Both the position numbers and the translations under genes were made by a program. Shown here piece after piece: positions 18,439 through 28,558 of a stretch of 53,541 nucleotides of DNA (the stretch's first letter is position 1; every line of letters starts with the position of its first letter). The notes beneath the pieces are model-generated. The model did no database searches. It saw only the letters and a list, made by a program, of their open reading frames with translations, and was not told the DNA's origin. Source of the stretch: Nocardioides zhouii (GTDB taxonomy: Bacteria; Actinomycetota; Actinomycetes; Propionibacteriales; Nocardioidaceae); contig NZ_SDWV01000031.1 in assembly GCF_004137345.1 (NCBI RefSeq), positions 1-53,541 on the forward strand, in the 5' to 3' direction.

Positions 18439-19573
18439 GACCAGTCGGGACCTGCATGCGGTCCGCGACCGCTTCGTCGCCGTCAACGGCGACCACCCGA
18501 TGACCCCGAAGGACGACGCCTACGTCCGCGAGCACTTCGTCGCCGCGACGCCCGAGGCGGTCACCCTCATGCTCGAGGGCCGCCTGCCGCTGCCGTCGTA
18601 CGTCCTCTCCGACGGGACGCCGATGGTGCCCGGGGCGCACGGCTCGCTCGCCGAGCACGCGGGTGGCCTTGACCGCCTGCACGACTGGTTCGTCGCGTTC
18701 TGGGAGGACGACCCGGCCACGGGCGAGCAGGAGTGGGCGGCCTACCTCTCCGGGCAGTACGTCTGCCTGCGCACCGTCGACCCGGTGCGGATGAAGCAGA
18801 AGACCGAGCGGATCGCCGACGCCACCGAGGCCGTCGAGCGACTGCGCCGCGACCCGTCGGACGCGGTCGGGCGTGGACTCCTCGGACAGGCCGTCGACGG
18901 CGTGATCGCGGTGCCCGGGCTGGACGCGCTGCTGCTGCCGATGACGGCGTACGACCGGCTGCGGTTCGGCGGCCCGACGAGCCGTGCGCTGTGGGTCGAC
19001 GTCCCGCGCGCCGAGTTCCTCACCCCGGTCGCCCCCGCCTGGCCGCTGCGCACCGAACGCCTGGTCCTGCGGCCGTTCGTGCTCGACGATGCGGACGCCT
19101 TCGTCGACGCCTGGGCCTCCGAGGAATGGACCAGCCTGCTGCTCAGCCGGCCGATGAACCGCGCCGAGGTGCACGCGATGGTCCGCCGCCGCACCGAGCC
19201 CGGAGACGGGGAGTTCTTCGGCCTGGCCGTGGCCACCCACGACGGCACCGTCGTCGGCGACTCGATGCTCCACCTGCAGGGCACCGGGCTCAGCGAGGGC
19301 GAGATCGGCTGGACGATCCTGCCCGAGTACGCCGGCCGAGGTTATGCGACCGAAGCCGCGCGCGCCGTCCTCGAGATGGCCTTCGTCCACTTCGGCCTCC
19401 GCCGCGTCGTGGCCAACCTCGACGCCCGCAACGACCGGTCCGCCGCCCTCTGCGAGCGGCTCGGGATGCGGCGCGAGGTCGACAAGCGTGGCGACTTCTG
19501 GTCGAAGGGCCTCTGGACCAGCTCCTACGAGTACGCCCTGCTCGCCGAGGAGTGGCGCGCCCAGCAGGCCTGA
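18422..19573 (+). CDS. DUF6058 domain - GNAT acetyltransferase fusion
   Basis: This protein has about 383 residues. The first roughly 190 (DLHAVRDRFVAVNGDHPMT, YVREHFVAATPE, WAAYLSGQYVCLR) resemble the DUF6058 family found near natural-product genes. Residues about 200-375 are a GNAT N-acetyltransferase of the RimJ/RimL type (LRTERLVLRPF, the acetyl-CoA loop GRGYATEAARAVL, then ARNDRSAALCERLGM). The acceptor is unknown. The GTG at 18422 is the only sensible start codon and lies within the right 33-bp repeat. No ribosome site is obvious, which fits an ancestral overlap with the end of the GDT1 gene. Confidence 0.75.
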   Translation: MGDDALTSRDLHAVRDRFVAVNGDHPMTPKDDAYVREHFVAATPEAVTLMLEGRLPLPSYVLSDGTPMVPGAHGSLAEHAGGLDRLHDWFVAFWEDDPATGEQEWAAYLSGQYVCLRTVDPVRMKQKTERIADATEAVERLRRDPSDAVGRGLLGQAVDGVIAVPGLDALLLPMTAYDRLRFGGPTSRALWVDVPRAEFLTPVAPAWPLRTERLVLRPFVLDDADAFVDAWASEEWTSLLLSRPMNRAEVHAMVRRRTEPGDGEFFGLAVATHDGTVVGDSMLHLQGTGLSEGEIGWTILPEYAGRGYATEAARAVLEMAFVHFGLRRVVANLDARNDRSAALCERLGMRREVDKRGDFWSKGLWTSSYEYALLAEEWRAQQA

Positions 19574-19583
19574 GGTCGCCGCC

Positions 19584-19646
19584 GCACCTGCGGCGGATCT
19601 GGCCCGCGGTCCGGCGATCGCGGGGCCACAAGCGCCGCACGTGTGC
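19584..19646. repeat. Two-tier palindrome upstream of the nuclease-like gene
   Basis: Outer arms TGCGGCG (19589-19595) and CGCCGCA (19633-19639) surround inner arms TGGCCCGCG (19600-19608) and CGCGGGGCCA (19619-19628, one bulged G). Each pair of tiers is separated by four unpaired bases on either side. A short perfect hairpin CCGCCGC/GCGGCGG overlaps the left arm. The downstream flank of the gene carries the same architecture. Confidence 0.7.
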
Positions 19647-19700
19647 GCGGGCTGTGGAGGACGCGCACGCAGCCCAGGCCGTCACGTGCACGATCTCGGG

Positions 19701-20624
19701 ATGGACTTCGACCCCGCCACGCCCTTCCGGCGCAGCACGGGGATCGCGGCCGGGGTGAGCCCGAAGGAGCTGCGTGGCCCTTCCTACCGGATGGTGCTGC
19801 CCGGCACGTATGTGCGAGCGGCAACCGTGATCACTCCGCTGCTGCGCGTCCGTGCCGCCCTGCTGCCGTACGGCAGCGTGGCCTGGGCGAGCCACGCCTC
19901 GGCCGCCCGGGTGTACGACCTGCCGATCCCAACCATCGCCGATGAGCACGTGAGCGTGGCGCGCGCCGGACTGCGGCGGCGGCACCGAGGAATCACGGTG
20001 CACGTCGGGAGGGGAGGCACACGGGTCGTGCGGGGCGTCAGGGTCTCCGAGCCGCGCATGCTGTTCGTGGAGCTGGCGGGGCTCCTCTCCCTGGTCGACC
20101 TCGTGGTGGTCGGTGACGCGATGGTGCGCCGCCGGCTCACGACGCCCGAGGCCCTGGTGGAGTTCTGCTCTGTGGTCTCGCACCGCGCGGCAGCGGCGGC
20201 ACGACGCGCGGCGACGTACGTCCGGTCCGACGTGGACTCGCCGATGGAGACTCGGTTGAGGTTGTTGATCGTCCTCTCGGACCTGCCCGAACCTCGGATC
20301 AACCTGGCCATCCGCGACGACGCAGGAGACGTCATCCGCAAGTACGACCTCAGCTATCCGCTCGTGAAGGTCGCGGTGGAGTACAGCGGCAAGGTCCACG
20401 TGCTCACGCGCGAGGCGTGGGAGGAAGACCTCGAGCGCCGCGACGCGAGCGACGACGAGGGCTGGCGGCTGGTGCCGGTGATCAGCTCCGGGATCTACGC
20501 CAAGCCGGAGCAGACCCTCCGCCGTGTCCACCGGGTGCTGCTCGATCGCGGTCAGCCGGGCGTACCCCTCCGGCTCGGCGACGCCTGGCGGGCCCACTTC
20601 CCGGGGCACGCGGACCCGACGTGA
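19701..20624 (+). CDS. DUF559/AbiEi-like protein with a Vsr-type nuclease domain
   Basis: This 307-residue protein has an N-terminal part (about 1-90, with VLPGTYVRA and GSVAWASHASAARVYDLP) that resembles AbiEi-type antitoxin/DNA-binding regions. Its C-terminal part (about 195-300) resembles DUF559/Vsr PD-(D/E)xK nucleases: Asp216 in KYDLSYP, Glu227 in VAVEYSGK, and later a Gly-Trp (EGWRLV) strand. Those acidic residues are intact, so nuclease activity is plausible but unproven. The ATG at 19701 follows CTCGGG. Related palindromes lie immediately on both sides of the gene, which otherwise stands alone before arcA. Confidence 0.7.
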   Translation: MDFDPATPFRRSTGIAAGVSPKELRGPSYRMVLPGTYVRAATVITPLLRVRAALLPYGSVAWASHASAARVYDLPIPTIADEHVSVARAGLRRRHRGITVHVGRGGTRVVRGVRVSEPRMLFVELAGLLSLVDLVVVGDAMVRRRLTTPEALVEFCSVVSHRAAAAARRAATYVRSDVDSPMETRLRLLIVLSDLPEPRINLAIRDDAGDVIRKYDLSYPLVKVAVEYSGKVHVLTREAWEEDLERRDASDDEGWRLVPVISSGIYAKPEQTLRRVHRVLLDRGQPGVPLRLGDAWRAHFPGHADPT

Positions 20625-20625
20625 A

Positions 20626-20684
20626 CACGTGCGGCGCATGTGGTCCGCGGGTGATGCCTCGAGGGACCAACTCCGCCGCACGTG
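20626..20684. repeat. Two-tier palindrome downstream of the nuclease-like gene
   Basis: Outer arms CACGTGCGGCG (20626-20636) and CGCCGCACGTG (20674-20684) pair perfectly. Inner arms TGGTCC (20641-20646) and GGACCA (20664-20669) also pair, with four unpaired bases between tiers on both sides and a 17-base loop. It begins two bases after the stop codon. Without a T tract it is not a classical terminator. Confidence 0.75.
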
Positions 20685-20700
20685 CGCACGGCCGCAGCGC

Positions 20701-20706
20701 TAGAGT
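20701..20706 (+). promoter_or_regulatory. -10 box (TAGAGT) of arcA, leaderless
   Basis: TAGAGT is followed by six bases and the arcA ATG. The -35 region falls on the right arm of the palindrome at 20674-20684. Confidence 0.5.
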
Positions 20707-20712
20707 CCCGGC

Positions 20713-21939
20713 ATGGTCACCACACCCCACGGCGCCGACAGCGAGGTCGGGCGCCTGGCCACGGTCATGCTGCACCGCCCCGGCAACGAGCTGAAGCGGC
20801 TGACGCCCCGCAACAACGACCGACTCCTCTTCGACGGCATCCCCTGGGTGAGCCGGGCGCAGGAGGAGCACGACGCCTTCGCCGAGACGCTGCGCAACCG
20901 CGGCGTGGAGGTCCTCTACCTGACCGAGCTGCTGACCGAGACCCTCGACAGCGAGCTCGCCCGCAACCACGCCATCACGAGCGCGCTCTCCGGGCTGCAC
21001 CTCGGCGACACGATGCGCCGCTACCTCGCCCAGGCCCTGCGTGAGCTGGCGCCCGCCGAGCTCACCGACACCCTGACCTCCGGCATCCGCAACGACGAGG
21101 TCCGGGGCGGTCACGGCCTGGTCACCAGCCTGCTCGACCCGCACGACTTCCTCATCGACCCGCTCCCCAACCTGCTTTTCACCCGCGACTCGAGCGTGTG
21201 GGTCAAGGACCGGGTGGCGGTCACCAGCCTGGCGATGCCCGCGCGCAAGCGCGAGACGCAGCTGACCGAGCTGATCTACACCGAGCACCCGCGCTTCGCC
21301 GGCACCCGCAAGATCCACGGCTGGCACAACGAGCACGTCGAGGGCGGCGACGTCCTGCTGCTCGCGCCCGGCGTGATCGCGGTCGGCGTCGGGGAGCGTA
21401 CGACGCCCGCAGGCGTGGAGCGCCTCGCCCGCCAGGTCTTCCACGCGGAGCTGGCCCACACCGTCCTCGCCGTGCCGATCGCGCAGGAGCGCGCGACCAT
21501 GCACCTCGACACTGTCTGCACGATGGTCGACGTCGACAAGGTCGTGATGTACCCCAACGTCGCCGACACCCTGCGCGCGGTGACCGTGACGCTGGGCGAC
21601 CCCGGCTCGGGCGAGTCCGACCTCACCCTCGAGGTGAGCGGGTCCGAGCCGTTCCTGGTGGCCGCTGCCAAGGCGATGCAGATCGACACCCTCCACCAGA
21701 TCGACACCGGCCTGGACCCGGTCACGGCGGAGCGCGAGCAGTGGGACGACGGCAACAACACCCTCGCTCTCGCCCCGCGCGTGGCGGTCGCCTACGAGCG
21801 CAACGACGAGACGAACGACCGGCTCGAGGACGCCGGCATCGAGGTCGTCAGGATCGCCGGGTCCGAGCTGGGCTCGGGACGCGGTGGCCCGCGCTGCATG
21901 AGCTGCCCGGTCGCCCGCGAGCCGCTCCACGTGGAGTGA
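20713..21939 (+). CDS. arcA: Arginine deiminase
   Basis: This 408-residue enzyme hydrolyses L-arginine to citrulline and ammonia. All guanidino-group-modifying signatures are present: the N-terminal VMLHRPGNELKRLTP, LLFTRDSS, HNEHVEGGDVLLL, the catalytic His in HLDTVCTMVD, and the nucleophile Cys398 in GGPRCMSCP. Length is typical. No arcB, arcC or arcD gene is adjacent, so the deiminase probably acts alone in arginine catabolism or acid tolerance rather than within an ADI operon. Confidence 0.97.
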   Translation: MVTTPHGADSEVGRLATVMLHRPGNELKRLTPRNNDRLLFDGIPWVSRAQEEHDAFAETLRNRGVEVLYLTELLTETLDSELARNHAITSALSGLHLGDTMRRYLAQALRELAPAELTDTLTSGIRNDEVRGGHGLVTSLLDPHDFLIDPLPNLLFTRDSSVWVKDRVAVTSLAMPARKRETQLTELIYTEHPRFAGTRKIHGWHNEHVEGGDVLLLAPGVIAVGVGERTTPAGVERLARQVFHAELAHTVLAVPIAQERATMHLDTVCTMVDVDKVVMYPNVADTLRAVTVTLGDPGSGESDLTLEVSGSEPFLVAAAKAMQIDTLHQIDTGLDPVTAEREQWDDGNNTLALAPRVAVAYERNDETNDRLEDAGIEVVRIAGSELGSGRGGPRCMSCPVAREPLHVE

Positions 21940-21983
21940 GCCACACCGGCATCACGTTCGCCCCGATCAATCGTTGAGGTGTC

Positions 21984-22358
21984 ATGACTGAATCCATCCT
22001 GGATGGCCTCGAGCCCGCCGACGTCAAGCGCGTCCTGGCGGCCGGCACCGCGCTGACCCTGCCGCAGGGCTGGTCGCCGATCGCGGAGCGCACCCCGGCC
22101 GACAAGGCGTACCTCATCACCGAGGGCGAGGTCTCGGTCCGCAAGGGCGGCGTCGAGATCGCCACCCTCGGCCCGGGTGCCGTCGTCGGCGAGGCGGCGA
22201 TCGTCAACCGTACGCTGCGCTCGGCCACCATCGTCGCGCTGACGCCGCTCAAGGTCGTGCACTTCACCAGCGACAGCATCGCGGCACTCGCCGACCAGGT
22301 CCCCGCCTTCGGCGCGGCCCTCCGCGCGGCGGCCGCAGGGCGCATCAAGGGGAGCTGA
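21984..22358 (+). CDS. Stand-alone cyclic nucleotide-binding domain protein
   Basis: This 124-residue protein is a single CNMP-binding domain: beta-roll glycines (EGEVSVRKGGVEIATLGPG), then the phosphate-binding cassette GEAAIVNRTLRSAT with the conserved Gly-Glu and Arg. There is no DNA-binding or channel domain. It ends six bases before the adenylate cyclase gene, so the two are probably co-transcribed and the product may read out the cAMP made by its neighbour. The ATG is preceded by GAGGTGTC. Confidence 0.82.
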   Translation: MTESILDGLEPADVKRVLAAGTALTLPQGWSPIAERTPADKAYLITEGEVSVRKGGVEIATLGPGAVVGEAAIVNRTLRSATIVALTPLKVVHFTSDSIAALADQVPAFGAALRAAAAGRIKGS

Positions 22359-22364
22359 CCCGAC

Positions 22365-23399
22365 GTGGCCGACGAGGAGGAGGAGCCGGCCGTCGACGTC
22401 GAGCCCGGGGACAGGGCCGACCTCGCACGCGCCATGGAGGCCTTCCTGCTCGGCGAGGAGCCCAGCCTGACGCGGGTGCAGGTCGCCGAGCGCGCCGGCG
22501 TGCCCCTCGACCTCGCGGTCACCCTCTGGCACCAGCTCGGGTTCCCGCACCGCGGGGATGACGACGTCGCCTTCGCCGAGAGCGACGTCGAGGCGCTTCG
22601 CCTCACCAGCGACCTCGTCGAGCTGGGGATCCTGCCGCCGGAGTCGCAGGCCGCGCTCGTCCGCACCTGGGGTCGCAGCTACGCCCGGCTGGCGGAGTGG
22701 CAGACCACCCTGCTCGCCGGCGTCGCCGGCCAGGGCGGCGACCCGGCCACCGCGCTCACCGCGCTGGCCACCGACGTCCTGCCCCGGGTCGAGGCGCTGC
22801 AGACGTACGTCTGGCGCCGCCACCTCGCCAGCGCCGCCGGTCACCTGCTGGAGGACACCAGCGCCCTCGACCCCGGCGAGACGCTCCTGTCGGTCTGCTT
22901 CGTCGACATCGTCGGCTACACGACCCAGAGCCGCAGCCTCGACGGCCCCGAGCTCGTGGAGTGGGTCGACCGCTTCGAGCAGGACACCACCACGCTGGTC
23001 GTCGACCACGCGGGCCAGGTCATCAAGACCATCGGCGACGAGGTGCTCTTCACCGTCGCGGACCCCGCCGCCGCCGTCGAGATCGCCCTCACCCTGACTG
23101 CGCGCGGTGACGACCCCGACGACCCCTTCCCGGCCGTGCGTGCCGGCATTGCCCACGGCGCCGTCGTACGCCGTCTGGGCGACGTGTTCGGCTCCACCGT
23201 CAACGCCGCCTCACGCCTGACCTCGGCCGCGCGCCCCGGCTGCGTGCTGGTCGACGCGGGCGTCCACGAAGCCCTCACGGACTCCGACGAGGAGTCGCCG
23301 TTGCGCTGGCGCCGGCTGCGCCGAGTGTCCGCGAAGGGCTTCGACCACCTCGAGGCCTGGCGGGTGCGTCCGGGGGACCCGGCGAAGACGGATCGCTGA
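22365..23399 (+). CDS. Class III adenylate cyclase with N-terminal regulatory domain
   Basis: This 344-residue cytoplasmic protein has an all-helical first half (about 20-165) matching the adenylate cyclase regulatory domain of the pH-responsive Rv1264 type. The cyclase domain (about 170-335) has both metal aspartates (CFVDIVGYTT and TIGDEVLF) and the adenine-selecting Lys in IKTIGDE. The second substrate-selecting Asp plus the transition-state Asn/Arg lie in GDVFGSTVNAASRLT. It should make cAMP as a homodimer. The GTG start follows the CNMP-binding gene after six bases. Confidence 0.92.
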   Translation: MADEEEEPAVDVEPGDRADLARAMEAFLLGEEPSLTRVQVAERAGVPLDLAVTLWHQLGFPHRGDDDVAFAESDVEALRLTSDLVELGILPPESQAALVRTWGRSYARLAEWQTTLLAGVAGQGGDPATALTALATDVLPRVEALQTYVWRRHLASAAGHLLEDTSALDPGETLLSVCFVDIVGYTTQSRSLDGPELVEWVDRFEQDTTTLVVDHAGQVIKTIGDEVLFTVADPAAAVEIALTLTARGDDPDDPFPAVRAGIAHGAVVRRLGDVFGSTVNAASRLTSAARPGCVLVDAGVHEALTDSDEESPLRWRRLRRVSAKGFDHLEAWRVRPGDPAKTDR

Positions 23400-23472
23400 C
23401 CGGGGCATCCGATCGGCGTAGCGGGGTACGGACCCGTAGGCCCACCCGGCATTCATGAGTGTCGGCGGCCGA

Positions 23473-23505
23473 GGTCCGGGTGGTCAGGAAGCGGGCACCC
23501 GGACC
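23473..23505. terminator. Hairpin between convergent genes
   Basis: GGTCCGGGTG (23473-23482) and CACCCGGACC (23496-23505) form a perfect 10-bp stem with a 13-base loop. It lies between the cyclase gene and the convergent DUF389 gene. There is no T tract, so the role as a terminator is inferred from position. The rest of 23400-23557 shows no gene. Confidence 0.45.
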
Positions 23506-23557
23506 GCCAGGGAGCGTTGTGGCGCACTGATGGGAACCCACAGCGGTGCGTCGAGGC

Positions 23558-24535
23558 TCACGTCGTGCCCGTGCCGTGTTGTTCGCGGTGACGGGCGAGG
23601 AGTCGTCGTCGGTGGTGGGCTTTGCGGTTCCACACGAGGTGCTGGACGGCGAGGGTGGCCCATCCGGCGAGGACCATGCCGGAGATGTTGAGGGCGAGCT
23701 GGACGGCGCTGCCGCTGACTTCGTTCCATGCGCCGAATGCGATGCCGAGGGCGACGTTGCCTGCGGCGGGGACGGTGGTCACGGAGATGAACACTCCCGA
23801 GAGTCCGCCGACCTTGGCACTGGTGAGGGAGAGGACTCCCGCTGCGGCCGCGATGAGGGCGACGATGAAGGACCACTTGTCGGGTGAGTAGATGAAGTCG
23901 GTGCCGGGGCGTTCACCGGTCACGTCCTTGGTCACTACCCAGCCGAGTGCGCGTGCCGCGAACGCGGCCACGGTGGTGGCGGAAATGGCCACGCCGAAGC
24001 CGATGAACAGCGTGCGCGCGGCGAGGCCGAACAGGGTGCGGCGCCGGCGTACGAGCGCGAGTCCGAGAGCGGCGATGGGCACGAACTCGGGGCCCAGGAC
24101 CATCGCTCCGATGACGAGGACCTGAGAGTCCACGACGATGGCGATGGACGCGAGGAGGGTCGCCAACGTCATGAACGCCAGATAGGTCCAGTTGAGCTCG
24201 GCCTCTTCGTACGCGCGCTGGGTGACATCGGCCCACACCACAGCATCGGCACTGGAGCCGGGGGTGTGTCGTTCGGAGTCGTACCCGGCACGCGACACCC
24301 ATGTGGTGACCGGGTCGATGTGGATGGTGCCGTGTTCGGGGATGCCCAGGGAGTCGAGCCTGTCGACGAGCTCGTTGACTGCTTCGCGGGCTATGTCTAC
24401 GAGCACGATGTCCCCGACGGGTTCGATGGCGGCTCCGCGCAGGACGGCGAGCTGGCTGACTGCCGGGTCCCTGGTGAACAACTCCACCACTTGGTCGGTG
24501 AGGTGGGCGGGCGACGTGATGCGAAGGTGCTGCAC
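23558..24535 (-). CDS. DUF389 family membrane protein
   Basis: This 325-residue protein has a cytoplasmic ferredoxin-like N-terminal domain (about 1-85) and six or seven membrane helices. It contains the DUF389 hallmark segments NWTYLAFMTLATLLASIAI and IGAMVLGPEFVPIAALGLA. The transported solute is unknown for the family. The GTG at 24535 has GGAGG five bases upstream and starts one base after the permease stop codon, so the two genes are clearly one transcription unit. The coding sequence is less GC-rich than its neighbours. Confidence 0.85.
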   Translation of the reverse strand: MQHLRITSPAHLTDQVVELFTRDPAVSQLAVLRGAAIEPVGDIVLVDIAREAVNELVDRLDSLGIPEHGTIHIDPVTTWVSRAGYDSERHTPGSSADAVVWADVTQRAYEEAELNWTYLAFMTLATLLASIAIVVDSQVLVIGAMVLGPEFVPIAALGLALVRRRRTLFGLAARTLFIGFGVAISATTVAAFAARALGWVVTKDVTGERPGTDFIYSPDKWSFIVALIAAAAGVLSLTSAKVGGLSGVFISVTTVPAAGNVALGIAFGAWNEVSGSAVQLALNISGMVLAGWATLAVQHLVWNRKAHHRRRLLARHREQHGTGTT

Positions 24536-24536
24536 G

Positions 24537-26492
<1,956 letters not shown>

Positions 26493-26606
26493 GACCAGAA
26501 GCGTAGGTGGTGTGCCGCACAGGCACGTGCACCACCGCCGCCGGACCGCTCGAGGCGGGATATGGGTCCACATCGGTGGCGCACGCCACGAGAAATGTAT
26601 GGAAAA

Positions 26607-26644
26607 CCCGGTCGTTGTCGACGGGGGAAACGACAACGACCGGG
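26607..26644 (-). terminator. Intrinsic terminator of the SEC-C/DUF5926 gene
   Basis: On the minus strand CCCGGTCGTTGTCG and CGACAACGACCGGG form a perfect 14-bp stem with a 10-base loop, followed directly by TTTT. It lies 87 bases past the stop of the DUF5926 gene and 115 bases upstream of the permease start, so it insulates the two leftward units. Confidence 0.85.
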
Positions 26645-26730
26645 CAGGAACGAATCTACTCCGCCCGCGAGCGGCGACACAACCGTTGGCCCGGTTGTGT
26701 TCAGGTCGTGGTGAGGCTGTGGGGCGGGTA

Positions 26731-27663
26731 TTACCGGATCGTCACCTGACGGTTGGCGAGTCCCGCCCGGGCCGAGCGTTCGGCGGGGGTCAGGTCCCCT
26801 CCCTCGAGCGCCTGGGCGAGGTCGGCGGCGAAGCGCGCGGCCGGCTGCTCGAGCACCTCGGCCCCCGTGCCGAGGGGCAGGTCCCAGACCGGAGCGAGCA
26901 GGCCGTGGGCCCGGAACATCCCGACGAACCGCGAGCCCTCCGCGACCGAGTCCTTCCCCGCCGCGTGCAGGCGGGCGAGCGCGTCGAGGAGCTGGTCCTC
27001 GGGGTGCGGCATGACCCAGCGCAGGTGCTCCTTGGTGCCGACGTCGGTCCAGTACGCCGCCTCGACGGACGCGAGTCGCGTCGTCGGCATCACGCCGCCG
27101 TTGGCCTGCTCGAGAGCGGCCTCCATCGAGGCGTCGCGCTCGGGAATGTCGTCGATCCAGTACTCGAAGCCGTCGTGGACGGTGATGTCGAGGCTGGTGT
27201 CGGTGATGAGGTCCTGGAGGCTCGGGCCCTCGCCGGGGTCGCTGGGCAGGCCGACGATCCCGGGCTCCTCGGTGGCGAGCGCGCGCTCGAGCACGGCGGC
27301 GAGGTCACGCGCCGGGTTGCCGTACGAGTGCTGGACCTGCAGCCCGAGCCACACGTCACCGGAGTCACGGACCATGGCCGGTGCGGCGCCGGGCAGCAGC
27401 GTGGCGAGCCGGATCGTACGACCGCCGTCCTTCAGGGTCAGGTGAACGGTCGCTGCGGGGACGAGCTCGCGGAGCGCGATCACGTCGCACTCGCCGGGCA
27501 TCCCCTCGAACGGGCGCGCCACGAACGTCGGGGCTGCGCCGCCGGCGGCGCCGTGGCAGGCCTTGTAGCGCTTGCCGGAGCCGCACGGGCAGGGCTGGCG
27601 GGGTCCGACCTCACCTTCGGCGGGTGGATGGGGCTTCTGCGAGCTGCGGGACTTCTTGGCCAT
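26731..27663 (-). CDS. DUF5926 family protein with SEC-C zinc motif
   Basis: This 310-residue cytoplasmic protein has a Lys/Ser-rich N-terminus followed by a SEC-C motif (PCPCGSGKRYKACHG, residues about 24-38), which binds zinc as in the SecA tail. The rest (about 45-310) is the actinobacterial DUF5926 domain of unknown function. The motif suggests contact with SecB-like factors or ribosomes, but this is not proven. The ATG is preceded by TAGGGT seven bases upstream, so the gene is probably leaderless. A strong intrinsic terminator follows. Confidence 0.85.
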   Translation of the reverse strand: MAKKSRSSQKPHPPAEGEVGPRQPCPCGSGKRYKACHGAAGGAAPTFVARPFEGMPGECDVIALRELVPAATVHLTLKDGGRTIRLATLLPGAAPAMVRDSGDVWLGLQVQHSYGNPARDLAAVLERALATEEPGIVGLPSDPGEGPSLQDLITDTSLDITVHDGFEYWIDDIPERDASMEAALEQANGGVMPTTRLASVEAAYWTDVGTKEHLRWVMPHPEDQLLDALARLHAAGKDSVAEGSRFVGMFRAHGLLAPVWDLPLGTGAEVLEQPAARFAADLAQALEGGDLTPAERSARAGLANRQVTIR

Positions 27664-27670
27664 GCCCCGA

Positions 27671-27676
27671 ACCCTA
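27671..27676 (-). promoter_or_regulatory. -10 box (TAGGGT) of the DUF5926 gene, leaderless
   Basis: TAGGGT on the minus strand is followed by seven bases and the ATG. Confidence 0.5.
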
Positions 27677-27694
27677 GTGGGGGCTTGGCCGGGG

Positions 27695-28528
27695 TCAGGA
27701 GCCGAGCAGCTCCAGCATGTAGTTCGGCCGGTCGCTGATCACGGCCGAGACGCCGAGGTCGAGGCAGATGTCCAGGTCGTCGGCGGTGTTCACGGTCCAC
27801 ACGTGGATCTCGCGGCCGGCCCGCACCAGGTGCCGGCCCAGCCCCGGGTGCAGGCGCAGCTCGTCGATGCCGGGCCCGATGACCCAGTCGGCGCCCACCA
27901 CCGGACGCAGCACCGGCCAGTGGTGCGCCTTGTCGACGAGCATCACGATCTCGAGGTCGGGGGCCAGCCGTCGTACGCGGTTCATCGCGCTGAGCGAGAA
28001 GCTCATCACCCGTGCCGGCGACCCGGCCCGGTCCCAGCCGAAGTCACCCAGGGTCTCGACGAGGCGTCGCTCGACGAGGCCGCCGTAGCGGGTCGGGTGC
28101 TTGGTCTCGATGGCCAGCTCGACGTGCCGGTCGTAGTCGGCGACGGTCTCGAGCAGCTTGCGGAGCGTGAGCACCTTGTACTCCTGCGGGTTGCGCTCCG
28201 GTGCCTCGTCGTCGAGCTCGGACCACGGGCTCTTCCACGACGCGAAGTCGAGCTCGTCGAGCTCGGCCAGGTTCATCGTCGACACGATCCCCTGCGTGGA
28301 TGCCGTACGCCTCAGGTCGCGGTCGTGCACGCAGACGAGGTGCCCGTCGGCGGTCAGCCGTACGTCGCACTCGAGCGCGTCGGCACCCTGGTCGAGCGCC
28401 TTCACATAGGCCGCGAGGGTGTGCTCGGCGGCCTCGTGGCTGCTGCCCCGGTGGGCCACGACCTGGGGGCGCGAGCTGGCTCCCCTGTCGTTCTGGCGAG
28501 CGCGGCGGATGCGCGGCGTACGACGCAT
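27695..28528 (-). CDS. Glycerophosphodiester phosphodiesterase family protein
   Basis: This 277-residue TIM-barrel enzyme should split glycerophosphodiesters to sn-glycerol-3-phosphate and an alcohol. The GDPD signature is intact: VAHRGSS near the N-terminus, the metal-binding E-x-D in ALECDVRLT, the second His in VCVHDRDL, an E-x-K (AIETKHP) and a C-terminal HVWTVNT. No signal peptide is seen (a basic N-terminus, MRRTPRIRRAR), so it is probably cytoplasmic. The start is the ATG at 28528; an upstream ATG would add only ten basic residues. Confidence 0.92.
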   Translation of the reverse strand: MRRTPRIRRARQNDRGASSRPQVVAHRGSSHEAAEHTLAAYVKALDQGADALECDVRLTADGHLVCVHDRDLRRTASTQGIVSTMNLAELDELDFASWKSPWSELDDEAPERNPQEYKVLTLRKLLETVADYDRHVELAIETKHPTRYGGLVERRLVETLGDFGWDRAGSPARVMSFSLSAMNRVRRLAPDLEIVMLVDKAHHWPVLRPVVGADWVIGPGIDELRLHPGLGRHLVRAGREIHVWTVNTADDLDICLDLGVSAVISDRPNYMLELLGS

Positions 28529-28558
28529 GCGCTGAGCATGGCACGTCCGCGCGGTCAC

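Noticed and set aside
20626..20684. Calling the palindrome after the nuclease gene an ordinary intrinsic terminator
   Set aside because: There is no T tract, the structure has two tiers with fixed internal loops, and a related copy lies upstream of the gene where no terminator is needed for it.
26493..26606. Possible c-di-AMP or other riboswitch before the APC permease
   Set aside because: Only one 7-bp hairpin is visible and no conserved riboswitch core; length is too short.
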